The notes: generated by a model from the sequence alone, not told the origin. DNA of 64,000 nucleotides from Thamnaconus septentrionalis (GCA_009823395.1 CM020506.1:22534501-22598500), one strand, 5' to 3'; positions 12,916 through 24,379 are shown, counted from the stretch's first letter. Numbers and translations are program-made.

Positions 12916-13059
12916 GCCTGATGACTATGGAAGTCAATAAGTCACCCTAAACCTCCATGTTGGCTCTACTTATGATAAAAACATTATAAACAGTTTTATT
13001 ATAGTACACAGTGACCTTTATGTTTTATATATCTACATTATTTGATATTCAATTTAGTA

Positions 13060-13810
13060 TAATTCAGGATGGCGCCGCAGGCGGCTGCGTCTGTGTGTTG
13101 GCCCGCACTGTTTTGTCTTTTTTTTTTGTTAATTGGGTTTTTTGCGACAATCTCCAGCGCTCTTTCAGCAAAGCAGAGCTCATAAACATCAGAGGAACAA
13201 CACGACCAGAATTTCCCCCCACTTTTCTGGCCTCAGCAGTGGATTTATTGGACACTTTAGTCAAAGGTGCTCTCACCTGCGCTCACGCAGTGAATCGCTG
13301 GAGGAGAGGTAAGCGCTTCGCAGCCGCGGTCACCGAACAAGTTGTACGGTACACCGGAATATTTCTCTCCAACGTGCGTTCACTGTGCAACAGACTGGAC
13401 AAACTTCGGTTACTGTTGTGGAAGAACATGGACTTTTCTTCGCCCTTCCACTCTGTGAAGTCGGAAACTTCACAGAGTGGATTGGAGCGCACCTCTCTGC
13501 GGCAAAATGAAAGGTGGATGTATTTGTTTTAACACAAACAGTAGCGGGTGCAACGATGTGACAGTGATGCAGCAGCACTGCTCTCCTGATCTGGAAACTG
13601 TTTTTATCAACTGCAAACCCTTCTACTCTCCTCGTGAGTTTGCTTCCTTCATTCTGGTCGGCGTCTACATTACACAACAAGCTAAAGTGCAAGATGTTTA
13701 CAGGGCTTCTACCAACTACCTGGATGGGTACACATAGGCTGTGACTTCTTCCATCAGCTTCTGTGAGGACTGCTGCATACCATCATCCGGTCACAGAGTG
13801 AACGCTGGAG
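13060..13810 (+). pseudogene. Jockey/Rex-like LINE endonuclease fragment
   Basis: The segment begins near the 5' end of a non-LTR retrotransposon. Readable parts are a leader up to FLSNVRSLCNRLDKLR (the N-X-R-S-L motif opening AP endonucleases), then KGGCICFNTNSSGCNDVTV, CSPDLETVFINCKPFYSPRE and FASFILVGVYI, then a jump to SFCEDCCIPS, which normally lies downstream of the endonuclease. The TETWL region is scrambled by a 15-bp perfect hairpin (13,447-13,481). No reverse transcriptase remains, so there has been an internal deletion and 3' loss. The automatic label used for this family in fish genomes is usually 'jockey-like'. The clade assignment is tentative. Confidence 0.8.
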
Positions 13811-13988
13811 CAATTTGCTGCCGCTGCTCTCCGTTTGTTTTTATAGATTTTTTTCTGGGTTTCTGCATTGCCTGCAGCAAATCACCCACTCTTGGCGAAC
13901 ATGGTATATTGTCGGTCTCGATTCTGGGCTTAATGTCTGACCAACTTCTTTGTCAGAATCCCGTGTCAGGCTGTTCAGGTGTTACCGG
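13811..13988. other. Short unassigned spacer
   Basis: Sequence between the LINE fragment and the Ginger left end. Nothing recognised. Confidence 0.4.
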
Positions 13989-14802
13989 TGTTGTGGCCCA
14001 ACTGGTTTCTGATTTAACTGGTTTCCTTGCCGAACAGCTGCAGATGTTCTGCGCCGCCGTCAGCAGATTCGACACAAATACACAAACATGCACAACATAT
14101 TACCGCCGATTTTAAAGTCGCAGCCGACATCTACCACAGCGAATATGCTTCTGGAAGTTAGCGCTACGCACTAGTTACATTAAAAAAATTTAATGAAGAA
14201 AATAAGAAATAAACAACTTTGCGTCGAGTTGGACTCGACCTCATGCCAACAAAAATCACAAAACGTATATCACCTGTCTACCTCCGTGAGCCACCGAGAC
14301 TCACAGCAAGCACGGCTTTCCTCGGGTATTAGTAAGTGACGTCAGCACCAGGTAACATTTTGATTTGGGCTGCCTGAGTCAACTGGTTACCTTCGTTTGC
14401 ATTGAAAAGAACCAAACTTATTTGTCAATGTTTCTTGTTCTTTTTCCTCGAGTCAGCAAACATTTTTCAATGCCACATTACAGTCTACACAACACTGCAC
14501 ACTATGACAGCCTGTCACGTTTTAAAAGTGACGAAGTAACTCGGAAAACGCTGTTAAAATGCGCTACTTAATATGTAAACAAAAGCCAAGCACAAAGCCA
14601 CTGGATCATTACAGAGGTGAGCAGCAAGGACTTACATTTACTAGGGATGTGCGTATCGATTCGCGAATATCGATACTTCCGATCTGGGGTCGATCTTTAC
14701 ATTTCGATTCCAAGAATCGATTTTTACATCAAAATATCGATTCAAGTCCACTTGTACAAGAAAGATTTAATACCGAAATAATGGTTTTTGTCTCTATTAA
14801 TA

Positions 14803-14920
14803 TGGCGACTTGTCCAGGGTGTCACCCTGCCTTTGCCCTAAGACAGCTGGGATAGGCTCCAGCAGACCCCGTGACCCTGAATTGGAATAAGCGGGTATAG
14901 AAATGAATGAATGAATGGAT
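14803..14920 (+). mobile_element. 5'-truncated SINE inside hAT
   Basis: It starts at the GGCGACTTGTCCAGGGTG part of the SINE and runs through the GATAGGCTCCAGCAGACC part to an (ATGA)n tail. It is the 3' third of the family at 21,393-21,770, younger than the hAT it sits in or carried along by it. Confidence 0.88.
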
Positions 14921-15072
14921 ATGAAATACTGTTTTCCTTGTGCGTCGGATATGGAACTGCTTCTGGATCGTGCATTGATATGCGGGTGCGCGCGTCGCAT
15001 GCCAGCCCAGCAGGCAGCAGCCGTCGTCTTAGACACACAGCGGAGCAGTGAAGGAGAGAAGCACATGATAGG

Positions 15073-17138
15073 ATGGCAGAAAGAAAGAGGAGCATCGTTT
15101 GGGCGTACTTCACAGCGGTCAGATCAAATGAAGCTACCTGTGATGTCTGCAAAAAAGGCATAAGGTATTGTGGTAATACCACAAATCTGACAAAACACCT
15201 AAGGGTGAACCACACCACACTGTGGAGCATAGTGATTTGCAGCGGAGGAGATTAGAGGAGAGTGAGAGAGAGAGAGAGTGTGCCCGGGGGGCCCCCACAC
15301 ATGCGGCCCGAATGAGGCAGACCTCGGTCATCGAAGCCCTGCAGAGAGGCAGGCAATATCCAGGTATAGTGAAAATACATCATACATTCAGTGCCCACCA
15401 TCACAGGCATATAGACGTAGATAAGAAATTTACATAAAATACCAGAATGTTTGTCAATTTTTCATTGAAAACACATTTTATTTATTTTAGTTCATTTATT
15501 TAGTTAGATAAAATGTTTCCGCCCAGCACAATATGTATTTGTTAATTTAACTCACATTCCTGCCATCATCTTAACACAATTCAGTATCACTTTTAAGTTA
15601 GAAAAGGATAATAATTAAACTATTACTTAAATGGCACGTTTCAAGTAAAACTGTAGCTATTTAGTCTATCTTTGGTGGTATGTGAGTTATACTTCCCATA
15701 CAAAGACTTCCTTTAACATCATTTTCACAGATGACTCCCAAAGAGCTGCAGAAATTACACAAAGTCTGGGAGAAATGATCGCCAAGGACCTACAGCCAAT
15801 ATCAATCGTAGACGACAGAGGGTTTAACGCATTTGTTAAGATTCTTGATCCAAACTACAGAATCCCAAGCCGCAAAAGTATGATGGAAGGCACAATTACA
15901 GACTTGTACAACAGCTGTAAAGAGAAAGTAAAGGCAGCTCTGCAACGTAATGCACACAGTGTCATTCTCACAGCAGATACTGTATGTGGACTTAAAGGAC
16001 CACAGAAGCATATTTGACTGTAACGTGTCATTTCATTGACAACTGGCAAATGCAAGAGTTTCTTCTGGAAACAAATGACTAGTTGTTTCCCTGGTCAGCA
16101 CACAGCAGACAACATCAATCTGGAGCTGAAAACAGATGAGTGGGCCATAACTCAGAAGGTGATAGCAGTTGTTACAGACAACGGTGCTAATATGGTCTCT
16201 GCAGTTCACAAGGCTGGGTGGATGCACTACCCTTGCATTGCTCACACCTTAAACCTACTGGTAAAAGATGGGATAAAAGCGGTCCCTGAAGTTGTTCAGC
16301 TCCTGACAAAATGCAGCAGCATAGTCTCCTTTTTCTACCATAGTACAAAAGCTACAGAGAAGCTGAAGCAGATTTAAAAACAATTGAAGGTTGCAGAGCA
16401 TAAACTGATCCAATCAGTGGAAACAAGGTGGAATTCAGTTTTCTACATGTTAAAGAGGCTGCATGAACAAAGGGAAGCAGTGACCACAGCCCTTTGTCTA
16501 CTTGGGAAGAGCTCCCTGTGCTTAAATAATGAAGAGTTCTCCGTGATCCACCTAACTGTTGAGGCCTTGAGACCCTTTGAAGACGTGACAAGAGAGGTTT
16601 CGGCAGAAAAATATGTCTCAATGTCAAAAGTAATCCCCTTGTATCACTACTTTCCTGGATATCAGGTTTAAAAACCTAGCATTCCGTGACAAAGACAATG
16701 TAAAAAACATGAAAAAGCGGCTCATCACTGAAATGCAGGAAACTTATCAGCTAACTTCAGAGTTGTCTTCTGCAGCCCCATAGGCAGCTGCCTCATCACC
16801 TGGGCCAAGCTCTGCCTCACCAGAGAGTCCTGCACCTACTTCCAGCTCTGCCCAAGTGAAAAAAGGGATATGGGCCGCTTTTGACACTTATTGAAATACG
16901 TCACTACATGGAGGAAAAGCCAGTTCCAAGAGACAGGGACCCATTAGTTTGGTGGAAAAGCCACGAGCAAGCCTTCCCATCCCTAAGCAGACTGGCAGCT
17001 AAGTACCTTGGAATCACCCCTTCATCTGTACCCTCAGAGAGGATATTTTCCAAGGCAGGAGAGTTAGTGAGCCAGAGAAGAAACAGACTGAAGGGGGATC
17101 ATGTCAACATTCTGTTGTTTCTTAACAAAAACATATAA
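15073..17138 (+). pseudogene. hAT transposase, BED finger to hATC, broken
   Basis: The N-terminal BED-type zinc finger shows CDVCKKGIRYCGNTTNL, then KHLRVNH, i.e. C-x2-C...H-x4-H, in a first exon ending at a GTATAG donor near 15,361. A second exon begins at about 15,731 after CACAG. Catalytic-core parts follow in changing frames: HSVILTADT and MWT...AYLTVTCHFID near 15,960-16,030, VVTDNGANMVSAV at about 16,170, and CIAHTLNLLVKD at about 16,240. The hATC dimerisation domain (16,881-17,138) has DPLVWWKSHEQAFPSLSRLA and SVPSERIFSKAGELV. At least three frame breaks and stops make it a pseudogene. It is ZBED1-like in overall architecture. Confidence 0.9.
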
Positions 17139-17884
17139 ATGGGAAATGAGAGACAATGTAGAATGTGACCTTTGTTGTCGTTCAAGTTCATATTTTGTCA
17201 AGTTCTAACCTGAAGACCACTCTGTCTGGTCCAAAAAGAATTATACTGAATTCAGAGCAGCTGTTCTTATTTTCTCTTTTATGAGACAGATTTTTTTTTA
17301 TTTGCTCAGTTGACCTGATTTCTCTGATTAAAATTAAAACAAAGTCTGATATTTGGAAGCTTGTTTAATTCTTATAAATTTTTCATAATCACATTCACGA
17401 GTTTTCGTTGTAAAAGTCATCATTTTCATATACACAAGTAGGACATCTAAAAGTATCGGATTGGTATCGGGATACTAGCCTTGGTATCACCTGGTATCGT
17501 ATCGAAAGGAAAAATAGTGGTATCGCACATCCTTAACATTTACTCAATGCCGCTGCAGTTTGTGTGCTCACACTTAATAATAACGAAAAAAAAAAAAACA
17601 AAAAAATAATAATTGAGTATTTTATCAATATTTTAAGAATTATGCTTTGTTACGTTGAACGCACAAATGCGTTCACGTACACAGGTCAGCGTCGGACAAG
17701 TCTGCACAACACTACATACTGATGAAGCTTGTCATGTTTTAAAAGTGACGATCTGACTTGGAAAATAAATCTCAAAATACGCCAAATACATGTATTGTAT
17801 TGTTTTTTTTTTTTTAGATTATTTCAGAACCCATGATTATCATTATTGAATTATTATTAATTATTATTATATATTATTAATTTT

Positions 17885-17965
17885 CATCTATCCATCCATC
17901 TATCTATACCCGCACTTTCTTGACCTCAGGGTTGCAGGGGTCTGCTTTCAGCTTATACCAGCTGT
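17885..17965 (-). repeat. Ancient SINE 3' fragment
   Basis: The ATCTATACCCGCACTTTC, CAGGGTTGCAGGGGTCTGC and CAGCTTATACCAGCTG parts mirror the 3' end of the SINE at 11,239-11,604 on the same strand. It is highly diverged and lies just upstream of the Ginger promoter. Confidence 0.65.
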
Positions 17966-17996
17966 TGTTAATGAAATATAATTAACAGACCAGTGC

Positions 17997-18008
17997 AAGT
18001 ATAAAAGA
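17997..18008 (+). promoter_or_regulatory. TATA box of the Ginger transcription unit
   Basis: AGTATAAAAGAAG lies about 115 bases before the first ATG at 18,117. It is a good match to TATAAAAG in the right place and orientation for the split integrase gene. No start site is proven. Confidence 0.5.
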
Positions 18009-18205
18009 AGAATGGACCAGGTGATAATAATTTTGTTTTGTCGCAGTTGAGTGGCTTGTGAGCAGTTGGCTTTGCAACTGCAGTTGTAACTGTGTTAACT
18101 GATTAAGGACATAACGATGGACCCTTGTAAAGTTGAACAAATTTTGAACTTGAAACTGAAGAACATCTATCCGCCGAATTTCACTAAAACTCAGCGTTAC
18201 ATCTT

Positions 18206-20478
18206 AAAATGAAGGGCAGACAGTTTCCAGTTTCTGAGTAAGTACCGACACAGCATTCAACACAGCATTGTTGAATGCATTGGATTCTTTCATTATAAAT
18301 GCAGAGGTGGAAGGTGAGTTACATTTACTCACTGTTTTACCATCATTCAAGTGTACAAAATTATGGGCCAACCGATTTTTGATGTCACCAATATAGTTGA
18401 CAAAGGAACTATGTGCAACATTACTGCCAAGCTTCACTTGCAATTCATCTGCGTAGCAGTGAAAAGAGAGGTAGTGCCTGGTAATTATTGACCCAAGTGG
18501 CAACATATAAAGTGAGAAAAGGATAGGGCCAAGGATAGAGCCTTGTGGGACTCCACAGGAAAGAGGGGCACTCGACGAAGACAGGTCGCCAATCATAACT
18601 GAGAAAGTTCTGCAGGACAAATAGGATGTGAACCACTTCAGTGCAGTGCCGCGGATACCAACAGGGTTTTTTTTAAGGGTGAGAGGAGGACTGAATGGTC
18701 CACCGTATCAAAAGCTGCTGTGAAATCAAGCAGAACTCAAACGACAGGACACTTGGCGTCCACAGGCAGCGCAATATCGTTGTGCACCTTTAACAGTGCA
18801 TATTCAGTGCTGTGGCAAGACCCTAAATCCAGACTGAAATTTCTCATAAATGGAGTTGTTCTCCAAAAAAGATTGCAATTGTATTAAAACTACCTTTTCT
18901 AAGACTTTTGAAAGAAAGGGCAAGAGTGACACCACTCTAAAATTTGACATCACTGTGGGGTCAAGATTTGTCTTTTTCAGAAAAGGCCTAACCACAGCAT
19001 GTTTGAAAGCAGCTGGGACAGTTCCAGAACTAAGGCAGGGTTCACAAAACCCAGAAGACTGGGACCCACAGTATTAAAAGCCTTTTTCAATATTTTGGAA
19101 GGGACAATGTCCAAAGGGCAATTTGTAGGTTTCAAAGGTTGCACTGTCACCGAGAGAAGAGAGAGAAACCAAATCAAGCTGGTCAAATGCAGCTGAGTTA
19201 GTTGGGGCAACAAGCAAAGCCTTATCAGCATTTAAGGTAGAATTCTTATTGCTGTCCCTTCTGGCTGACTCCACTTTGTCAACAAAAAAAGTTAAGAAAA
19301 TTTTCACATGCCACCATTGAAACATCAGTTACAGCAGAAGTACATGGATTTAGCACAGCATTAATTGTATCAGGAGGTTACTGAGAATTGGCTTTTCGGA
19401 CGGCTCTCTGATAGTCAGTAAGGCAATCCCTTAACATCTGTAGAGACACTTGAAGTTTATCCTTCCTCCATCGGCGTTCCGCCTGCCTGCAGCACTGCCT
19501 GATGACGCAGGTGGAGCCATCCAACCACGGGTCTGTTCTTGGTACTGCAGATTTTTGCCTAAAAGGCACAACAAAGTCTAGAATGCAAGTGCAGGTGGAG
19601 TGGAAGGTGGAAAGAAAATCCTCGGGACAGAGAGGAGAAACCTGGGCATTTTTACTCAAAAAGCTGTGAGTTCCTGTAAGCAGCAGCAAATTCACAGGTG
19701 TGGATGGAGTGATGATGTGCCGCTGACAGGATGGAGCAAGGGGTTTACTGACTACGTGGGGGTCAGCCAGTTCAAACACAATGGGGCAAATGGTATGAGA
19801 TTGTAGTCTCAATAATCTCTTTGAGGTAGACGGTCAGTCCAAGCTAGATGAAGAGATCCAAGGTGTGCCCGTGAAGGTGCGTTGGTTTATCCACAGTTTG
19901 AAAAAGACTGAAAATTGTAATCAGACTCTTGAACTCAGAGGCGAGTTGGTCAGATGGGCAACAAACATGGATATTAAAATCCCCACAGATCAAGAGCTTA
20001 TCATATTTGGAGATAATCTGCTAGAAACTCAGAAAATTCCTTGATAAAAACCTTATTATATTTCAGAGGTCGATAGACAAGAGCACACGCAGAAGACGAC
20101 ACTTAAAACTGTCATTAAAGACAGCAGCAAGCCCCCCGCCCCGCCCCGAAACACGAGGAGTACTGAAGAAGGACCAGCTGGGTGGGAGGAGCTCCGAGAA
20201 AGCGCTGATGTCACCTGGTTTCAACCAGGTTTCCGTCAACAGGAGAAAATCCAAGGAATGCGAAGTAAAAAAAGTTGTTTAGAATAAAAGTCTTATTTTT
20301 AACGGATCTGGTATTAATTAAAGCCAAGAAAACCAGGCGGCAAACCGAGTGGAGATTCTCCGTTACGCAGCCCCGTCAGCAGATCCTCGCTGGCCGGCGG
20401 TAAGGAAGAAGGTATCTGGCCACTGGTACAACCGGCAGCGATAGCGTGCTCCCCCACCCACGCTCCCCTGGCATCGAA
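18206..20478 (-). mobile_element. L2-type LINE fragment inside Ginger exon
   Basis: On the minus strand the order is a 5' region, then INTRSVKNKTFIL and LDFLLLTETWLKPGD (endonuclease opening motifs, about 20,270-20,180). A mid-domain follows at about 19,810-19,380. The reverse transcriptase has PFLKKTNLDPTVMSNFR (~18,990), ALSCGVPQGSILGPILFSLY (about 18,560-18,500) and FHCYADELQVKL (the YxDD-like box with E replacing the second D). Stops abound and the 3' end is missing. It splits the Ginger integrase first exon between ILK and MLGRERNF. Borders are estimated to within about 20 bases. Confidence 0.85.
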
Positions 20479-21392
20479 AAAATGCTGGGACGTGAGCGCA
20501 ATTTCCAAGCAGAAAAGGCAGACAACATATTTATGGAGTTCCATGCCAGCGCAATTGGAGCCAACTGTGGAGTGGAAAAGACAATGCATGCGATTGCTCA
20601 TCGATATTACTGGCCTGGCATGAAGGAAGACATCACAAAATTGGTGAGTGCACAATTGCTCTATTGCTATGGATTTCAAGAAAATATAAACAACTGTAAC
20701 ATGTCATATCTGAGTGTTCTGAATTAATTTGCTTTTAGATAGCCCAGTGTGATCACTGCCAAAAGAGGAGGGCATCTTTAAAGGAGAAAACTCAATACCA
20801 ACCCATTGAGGTGAATGGTCTTCATAAATGAAACATGCTGTTTAACATACACCAACAATGTTAATGTAGAACAGCCAATGTTGTGCTTTGGTTCACATAA
20901 GGTATCAGAGCCATTTCAACTTGTTGAAAGGGACCTTGTTGGCAAATTTAAGAGCTCAAAAAATGGATACACACACATATATATGTGTTATGGTGGACTA
21001 CTTCACTAAATGGCTGGAGGTATATCCTCTGAAAAGTAAAAAGGCTGATGAAGTAGCTGACTGTATACTCGACTTTTTCTATAAATACGGCGCACCCAAA
21101 CAAATTCTGACAGATCGCAGAAAAGAATTAAACAAAGTAAGTGAAAAGTGTGATTTTAAAAAAAATTGTATTATTCTTTACAGAAACCTCTGAGAGAACC
21201 AACTTTGTATGATATAAATATTTATGTTTTCAATTTGTAGATCAACCTAGATTTTTGTGCCAAGCTTGGCATTACAAGAAGCCTCTGTGCACCATACCAC
21301 CCACAAACGAATGGTTTGGCCGAAAGACTAAATGGCACCATTCAAGGGTGAAAACAAAACTGTCCACATTTTGTCTTCATATTATCTCCAAT

Positions 21393-21770
21393 GGGCGACA
21401 CGGTGGCGCAGTGGTTAGCGCTGCCGCCTCACAGCAAGAAGGTCGTGGGTTCGATTCCGGGGCCCGGACCTGTGACCTTTCTGTGTGGAGTTTGCATGTT
21501 CTCCCCGTGTCTGCGTGGGTTCTCTCCGGGTTCTCCGGCTTCCTCCCACACTCCAAAAACATGCATGTGAGGTCAATTGAACACTCTAAATTGTCCGTAG
21601 GTGTGCATGTGAGTGTGAATGGTTGTCTGTCTCTATGTGGCCCTGCGATGAACTGGCGACTTGTCCAGGGTGTACCCTGCCTTCGCCCTAAGACAGCTGG
21701 GATAGGCTCCAGCAGACCCCCGTGACCCTGAACAGGAATAAGCGGGTATAGAAAATGAATGAATGAATGA
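21393..21770 (+). mobile_element. tRNA-derived SINE, intact with TSD
   Basis: The 378-bp element starts GGGCGACACGGTGGCGCAG. It carries an A box (TGGCGCAGTGG) and B box (GGTTCGATTCC), a body and an (ATGA)n tail. The perfect 12-bp TSD ATTATCTCCAAT lies at 21,381-21,392 and 21,771-21,782. It sits in the intron between Ginger integrase exons 4 and 5. It is the best-preserved family member in the window and was used to recognise the others. Confidence 0.95.
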
Positions 21771-22552
21771 ATTATCTCCAATCATGTCTACATGGAAAAT
21801 TAACATGTTTTTGTTTTGTTTTCTCAGAGCTTTGAAAAAGATGGTGCTTGACAATACAAATGACTGGTACAGTTGGATAAAACCAACTGTATTTGGATTG
21901 CGTACAAAAAAACAAATCACAAAAAAAATCACCCTATTACCTGATGTACGGAAGAGAGGCCTGCTATCCATCTCAAATTCCAGACAAGTTGCAGGTATGT
22001 TAGCATTTTCATACAGTAGATGCTGATCAGGAAACCATATTTTTCAATCTAAGCTAATATTTTAGATAAGTGATGACAACCTACATGCCCTTATCTAAAA
22101 TGAGGAACCATGTAAACATGTGACGGACCTCAGAGATGTCTACACTAAAGTGGAGGCCAACATCACACAGGAGCAAGAAAAAGTGATGAAAAGGAAATTA
22201 TTAAAGGCGGAGGATGACAGCGTTGTGGTTGGTGACAAAGTACTCCATAAGAACATCAGACAAGAACAAAGAAAAGGAGGGAAATTAGAGGCTGGTTTAT
22301 TGGGTCCATATACAATCACCAACATTGAAGGGAAAAGTTTTGATCTTACCACCCAAAAAGGACTAATCCTTCAAAGGATAAATGTTGACCATTTAAAAAG
22401 ATATGTTGAGCCATAGGCAAGAATTCCTACAAAATGGATTGCCCCGACCACTCCTGAAGCCCTTCAGCCCAGTCCCTTGACCTCAACCACAGTAACACTT
22501 AGTCCACAAGACTCAGTGACATCTCAGTAATAGATAATATCTGTTCAGGGAA

Positions 22553-23488
22553 ATGGCAAGGAGTTCTCTGGAGCAAAATTGGACCAAATTGTTTGCCACA
22601 GACCTACAAAATCTAGCCCCTGGACGGGAAATTGAGAGTGAGGTAACAGCATAGATAATCTTTTATGTTTTAAATGTCTTTTATGACCAAACTGTAACTC
22701 CATACAATTGCCACTTAAAGGTTGTCTCTATGGTCATTGTGAAGATTGAAGAAGAAACTGGCAAGAAGGTTTATCTTATTGACTGATTCACAATGACTGC
22801 AATGTGGCAAGGGTCATTCAAAGGGTTACGCAAGGTTTTCATTAAATAAAAAACTGAATACATGACTACAGAAGAAACTTTATATATTCAATGTATTTAT
22901 TCTTTGACCCAATGGCCTGCGATGCCTTTGTTGGACCAGTGTGTGACAAACAGTACTGGACCCTTGTGGTGAGAATAAACCTAGAAAAGATTCATTAGAA
23001 TGGATTATACTTTATAGAGCAGATTATAGAGCTGTATGTAGGATTGTCTATAATTCTTTTTTTGTTTTGGCACGATTTTCATATGTATGAAGATCATTTA
23101 TCCAAAGGCGAAGCGGGCTGTTTACGTAAACCCTTTGGGTGAAACACCTGATCAAATAAAGAAATGCAGGGAAATAACAAGGTAAATTATAAATCAGTGG
23201 TAATGTTATCAAAGGCTTGATCACAAATTTTGAAAATATTTTACAATTCTTCAGAGCCTTCATGAGTAAAAAAAACAGTTCCACATTTCAAGATGGACTT
23301 GTGACGCCCTGAGCCATCCGTGCCAGCAGGATTCAACATCCTGTGGGGCCTTTATTTGCAAGGTATGAGTGCAACTAACCCTTTCAAGAAAGCTGTTAGA
23401 TGTTACTAATTGTACTATGTGTTGTGTAGTTTGCAGAGCTTCTCCTCACCACTGGGGTGCTGCATTTAAGCAGTTCCGTCACTGAGGT
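22553..23488 (+). pseudogene. Ulp1/C48 cysteine protease exons of Ginger
   Basis: Exons are 22,553-22,642 (MARSSLEQNWTKLF), 22,721-22,834, ~22,873-22,970, 23,092-23,180, 23,254-23,362 and 23,430-~23,488, each bordered by plausible AG/GT. Family landmarks are VYLID-stop-FTMTAMWQG, KQYWTLV, VYVNPLG and CQQDSTSCGAFICK. The last is the Q-x6-C active site of Ulp1/SENP peptidases. The usual catalytic His of the HW pair is Tyr here and the usual Asp of DPLG is Asn, each a single transition. There is also an in-frame TGA at about 22,779 and a frameshift near 23,300. It is therefore catalytically dead. It would have cleaved ubiquitin-like modifiers, with a role in transposition unknown. Confidence 0.82.
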
Positions 23489-23494
23489 TAGGGG

Positions 23495-24378
23495 GGAAAT
23501 GGTGTGTAGGTTGCTTGCTACTTCGACATTGAACCTAAGAAAACACACACAGTGGCCTAACGCCAGCAGATGACATAGCACCTCAAACCATCACTGACCG
23601 GAAACTTTACACTCGACCTCAAGACTCTGGGACCTTGATTTCCAAAGGACATGCAACATTTACTTTCATGAGAGAACATAACTTTGGACCACTCAGCAGC
23701 AGTCCAGTCCTTTTTGTCTCTAGCCCAGGTGAGACGCTTCTGATGCTGTCTCTTGTACAAGAGTGGCTTGACACAAGGAATGCCACAGCTGAAACCCATG
23801 TCTTGCATACGTCTGTGCGTAGTTGTTCTCTTTGTGAATTTCCCCCACATTTTTGAATGGGTTTTGTTTCACAATCCTCTCCAAGATGCGGTTATCCCTA
23901 TTGCTTGTACACTTTTTTCAACCACATCTTTTCCTTCCCTTTGCCTCTCTATTAGTGTATTTAGACACAGAGCTCTGTGAACAGCCAGCCTCTTTAGCAA
24001 TGACCTTTTGTGTCTTGCCCTCCTTGTGCAAGGTGTCAGTGCTCGTCTTTTGGACAACTGTCAGGTCAGTAGTCTTCCCCATGATTGTGTAGCCTACAGA
24101 ACTAGACTGAGAGACCATTTGAAGGCCTTTGCAGGTGTTTTGCGTTAATTAGCTGATTAGAGTGTGGCACCAGGTGTCTTCAATATTCTAATCTTCTGAG
24201 ATAGTGAATTTTTGCTTTTCATTAGTTGTCAGTTATAATCATCAAAATTCAAAGAAATAAACACTTGAACTATATCAGTCTGTGTGTAATGAATGGATAT
24301 AATATACAAATTTCACTTTTTGAATGGAATGACTGAAATAAACATTTTCATGATATTTTAATTATATGACCACCTGTA
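23495..24378 (-). mobile_element. Truncated Tc1-like transposon
   Basis: The minus-strand transposase begins MGKTTDLTVVQKTSTDTLHK, followed by a helix-turn-helix (VIAKEAGCSQSSVSKY). The DDE part YKRQHQKRLTWARDKKDW, SHESKCCMSFGNQGPRVLRS and SSVKFPVSDGLR follows to about 23,560. The transposon's 5' end lies at about 24,378 with TIR-like GACCACCTGTA and ATGATATTTTAATTATATG. The other end is lost. It interrupts the Ginger gene between the Ulp1 and PHD parts. Frameshifts and a 3' truncation make it inactive. Confidence 0.88.
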
Positions 24379-24379
24379 T

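Larger units (their letters stand above)
14642..17535 (+). mobile_element. hAT DNA transposon (2.9 kb) with 8-bp TSD
   Basis: Ends are TAGGGATGTGCGTATCG at the left and the inverse of TAAGGATGTGCGATACC at the right. A perfect 8-bp duplication ACATTTAC lies at 14,634-14,641 and 17,536-17,543. Eight-base duplications are the hAT hallmark. It carries a broken transposase (15,073-17,138) and a truncated SINE near its left end. It lies inside the left Ginger arm. Confidence 0.95.
13989..17698 (+). repeat. Ginger left terminal inverted repeat, split
   Basis: The left arm consists of 13,989-14,641 and 17,544-17,698 (about 808 bp), interrupted by the hAT element. It aligns in reverse complement with 25,072-25,839. 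The outer portion shares GTTTCTGATTTAACTGGTTT and CAAACATGCACAACATATTA. The inner portion shares TTTATCAATATTTTAAGAAT and the CACGTACACAGGTCAG stretch. An inner sub-repeat CATGTTTTAAAAGTGACGA occurs near 14,515 and again near 17,733. Confidence 0.92.
18117..22416 (+). pseudogene. Ginger integrase (DDE), six exons, interrupted
   Basis: The ATG at 18,117 opens MDPCKVEQILNLKLKNIYPP, which is cut at about 18,206 by an L2 LINE and resumes near 20,478. Exon ends are ~20,478-20,643, 20,739-20,810, 20,902-21,136, 21,241-21,347, 21,828-21,994 and 22,066-22,416, all with AG/GT borders. It encodes an HHCC zinc module (GVEKTMHAI, HRYYWPGMKEDITKL, CDHCQ). The core carries D in ERDLVGKF, D in ILTDRRKEL and E in NGLAERLNGT. 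The C-terminus has SPYYLMYGREACYP and a GPY/F module LLGPYTI. A TA/CA run at about 20,970 and an A8 run at about 21,920 each cause a frame break. It would cut and join transposon ends in the nucleus. It is closest to Gypsy-type and GIN1 integrases. Confidence 0.88.
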
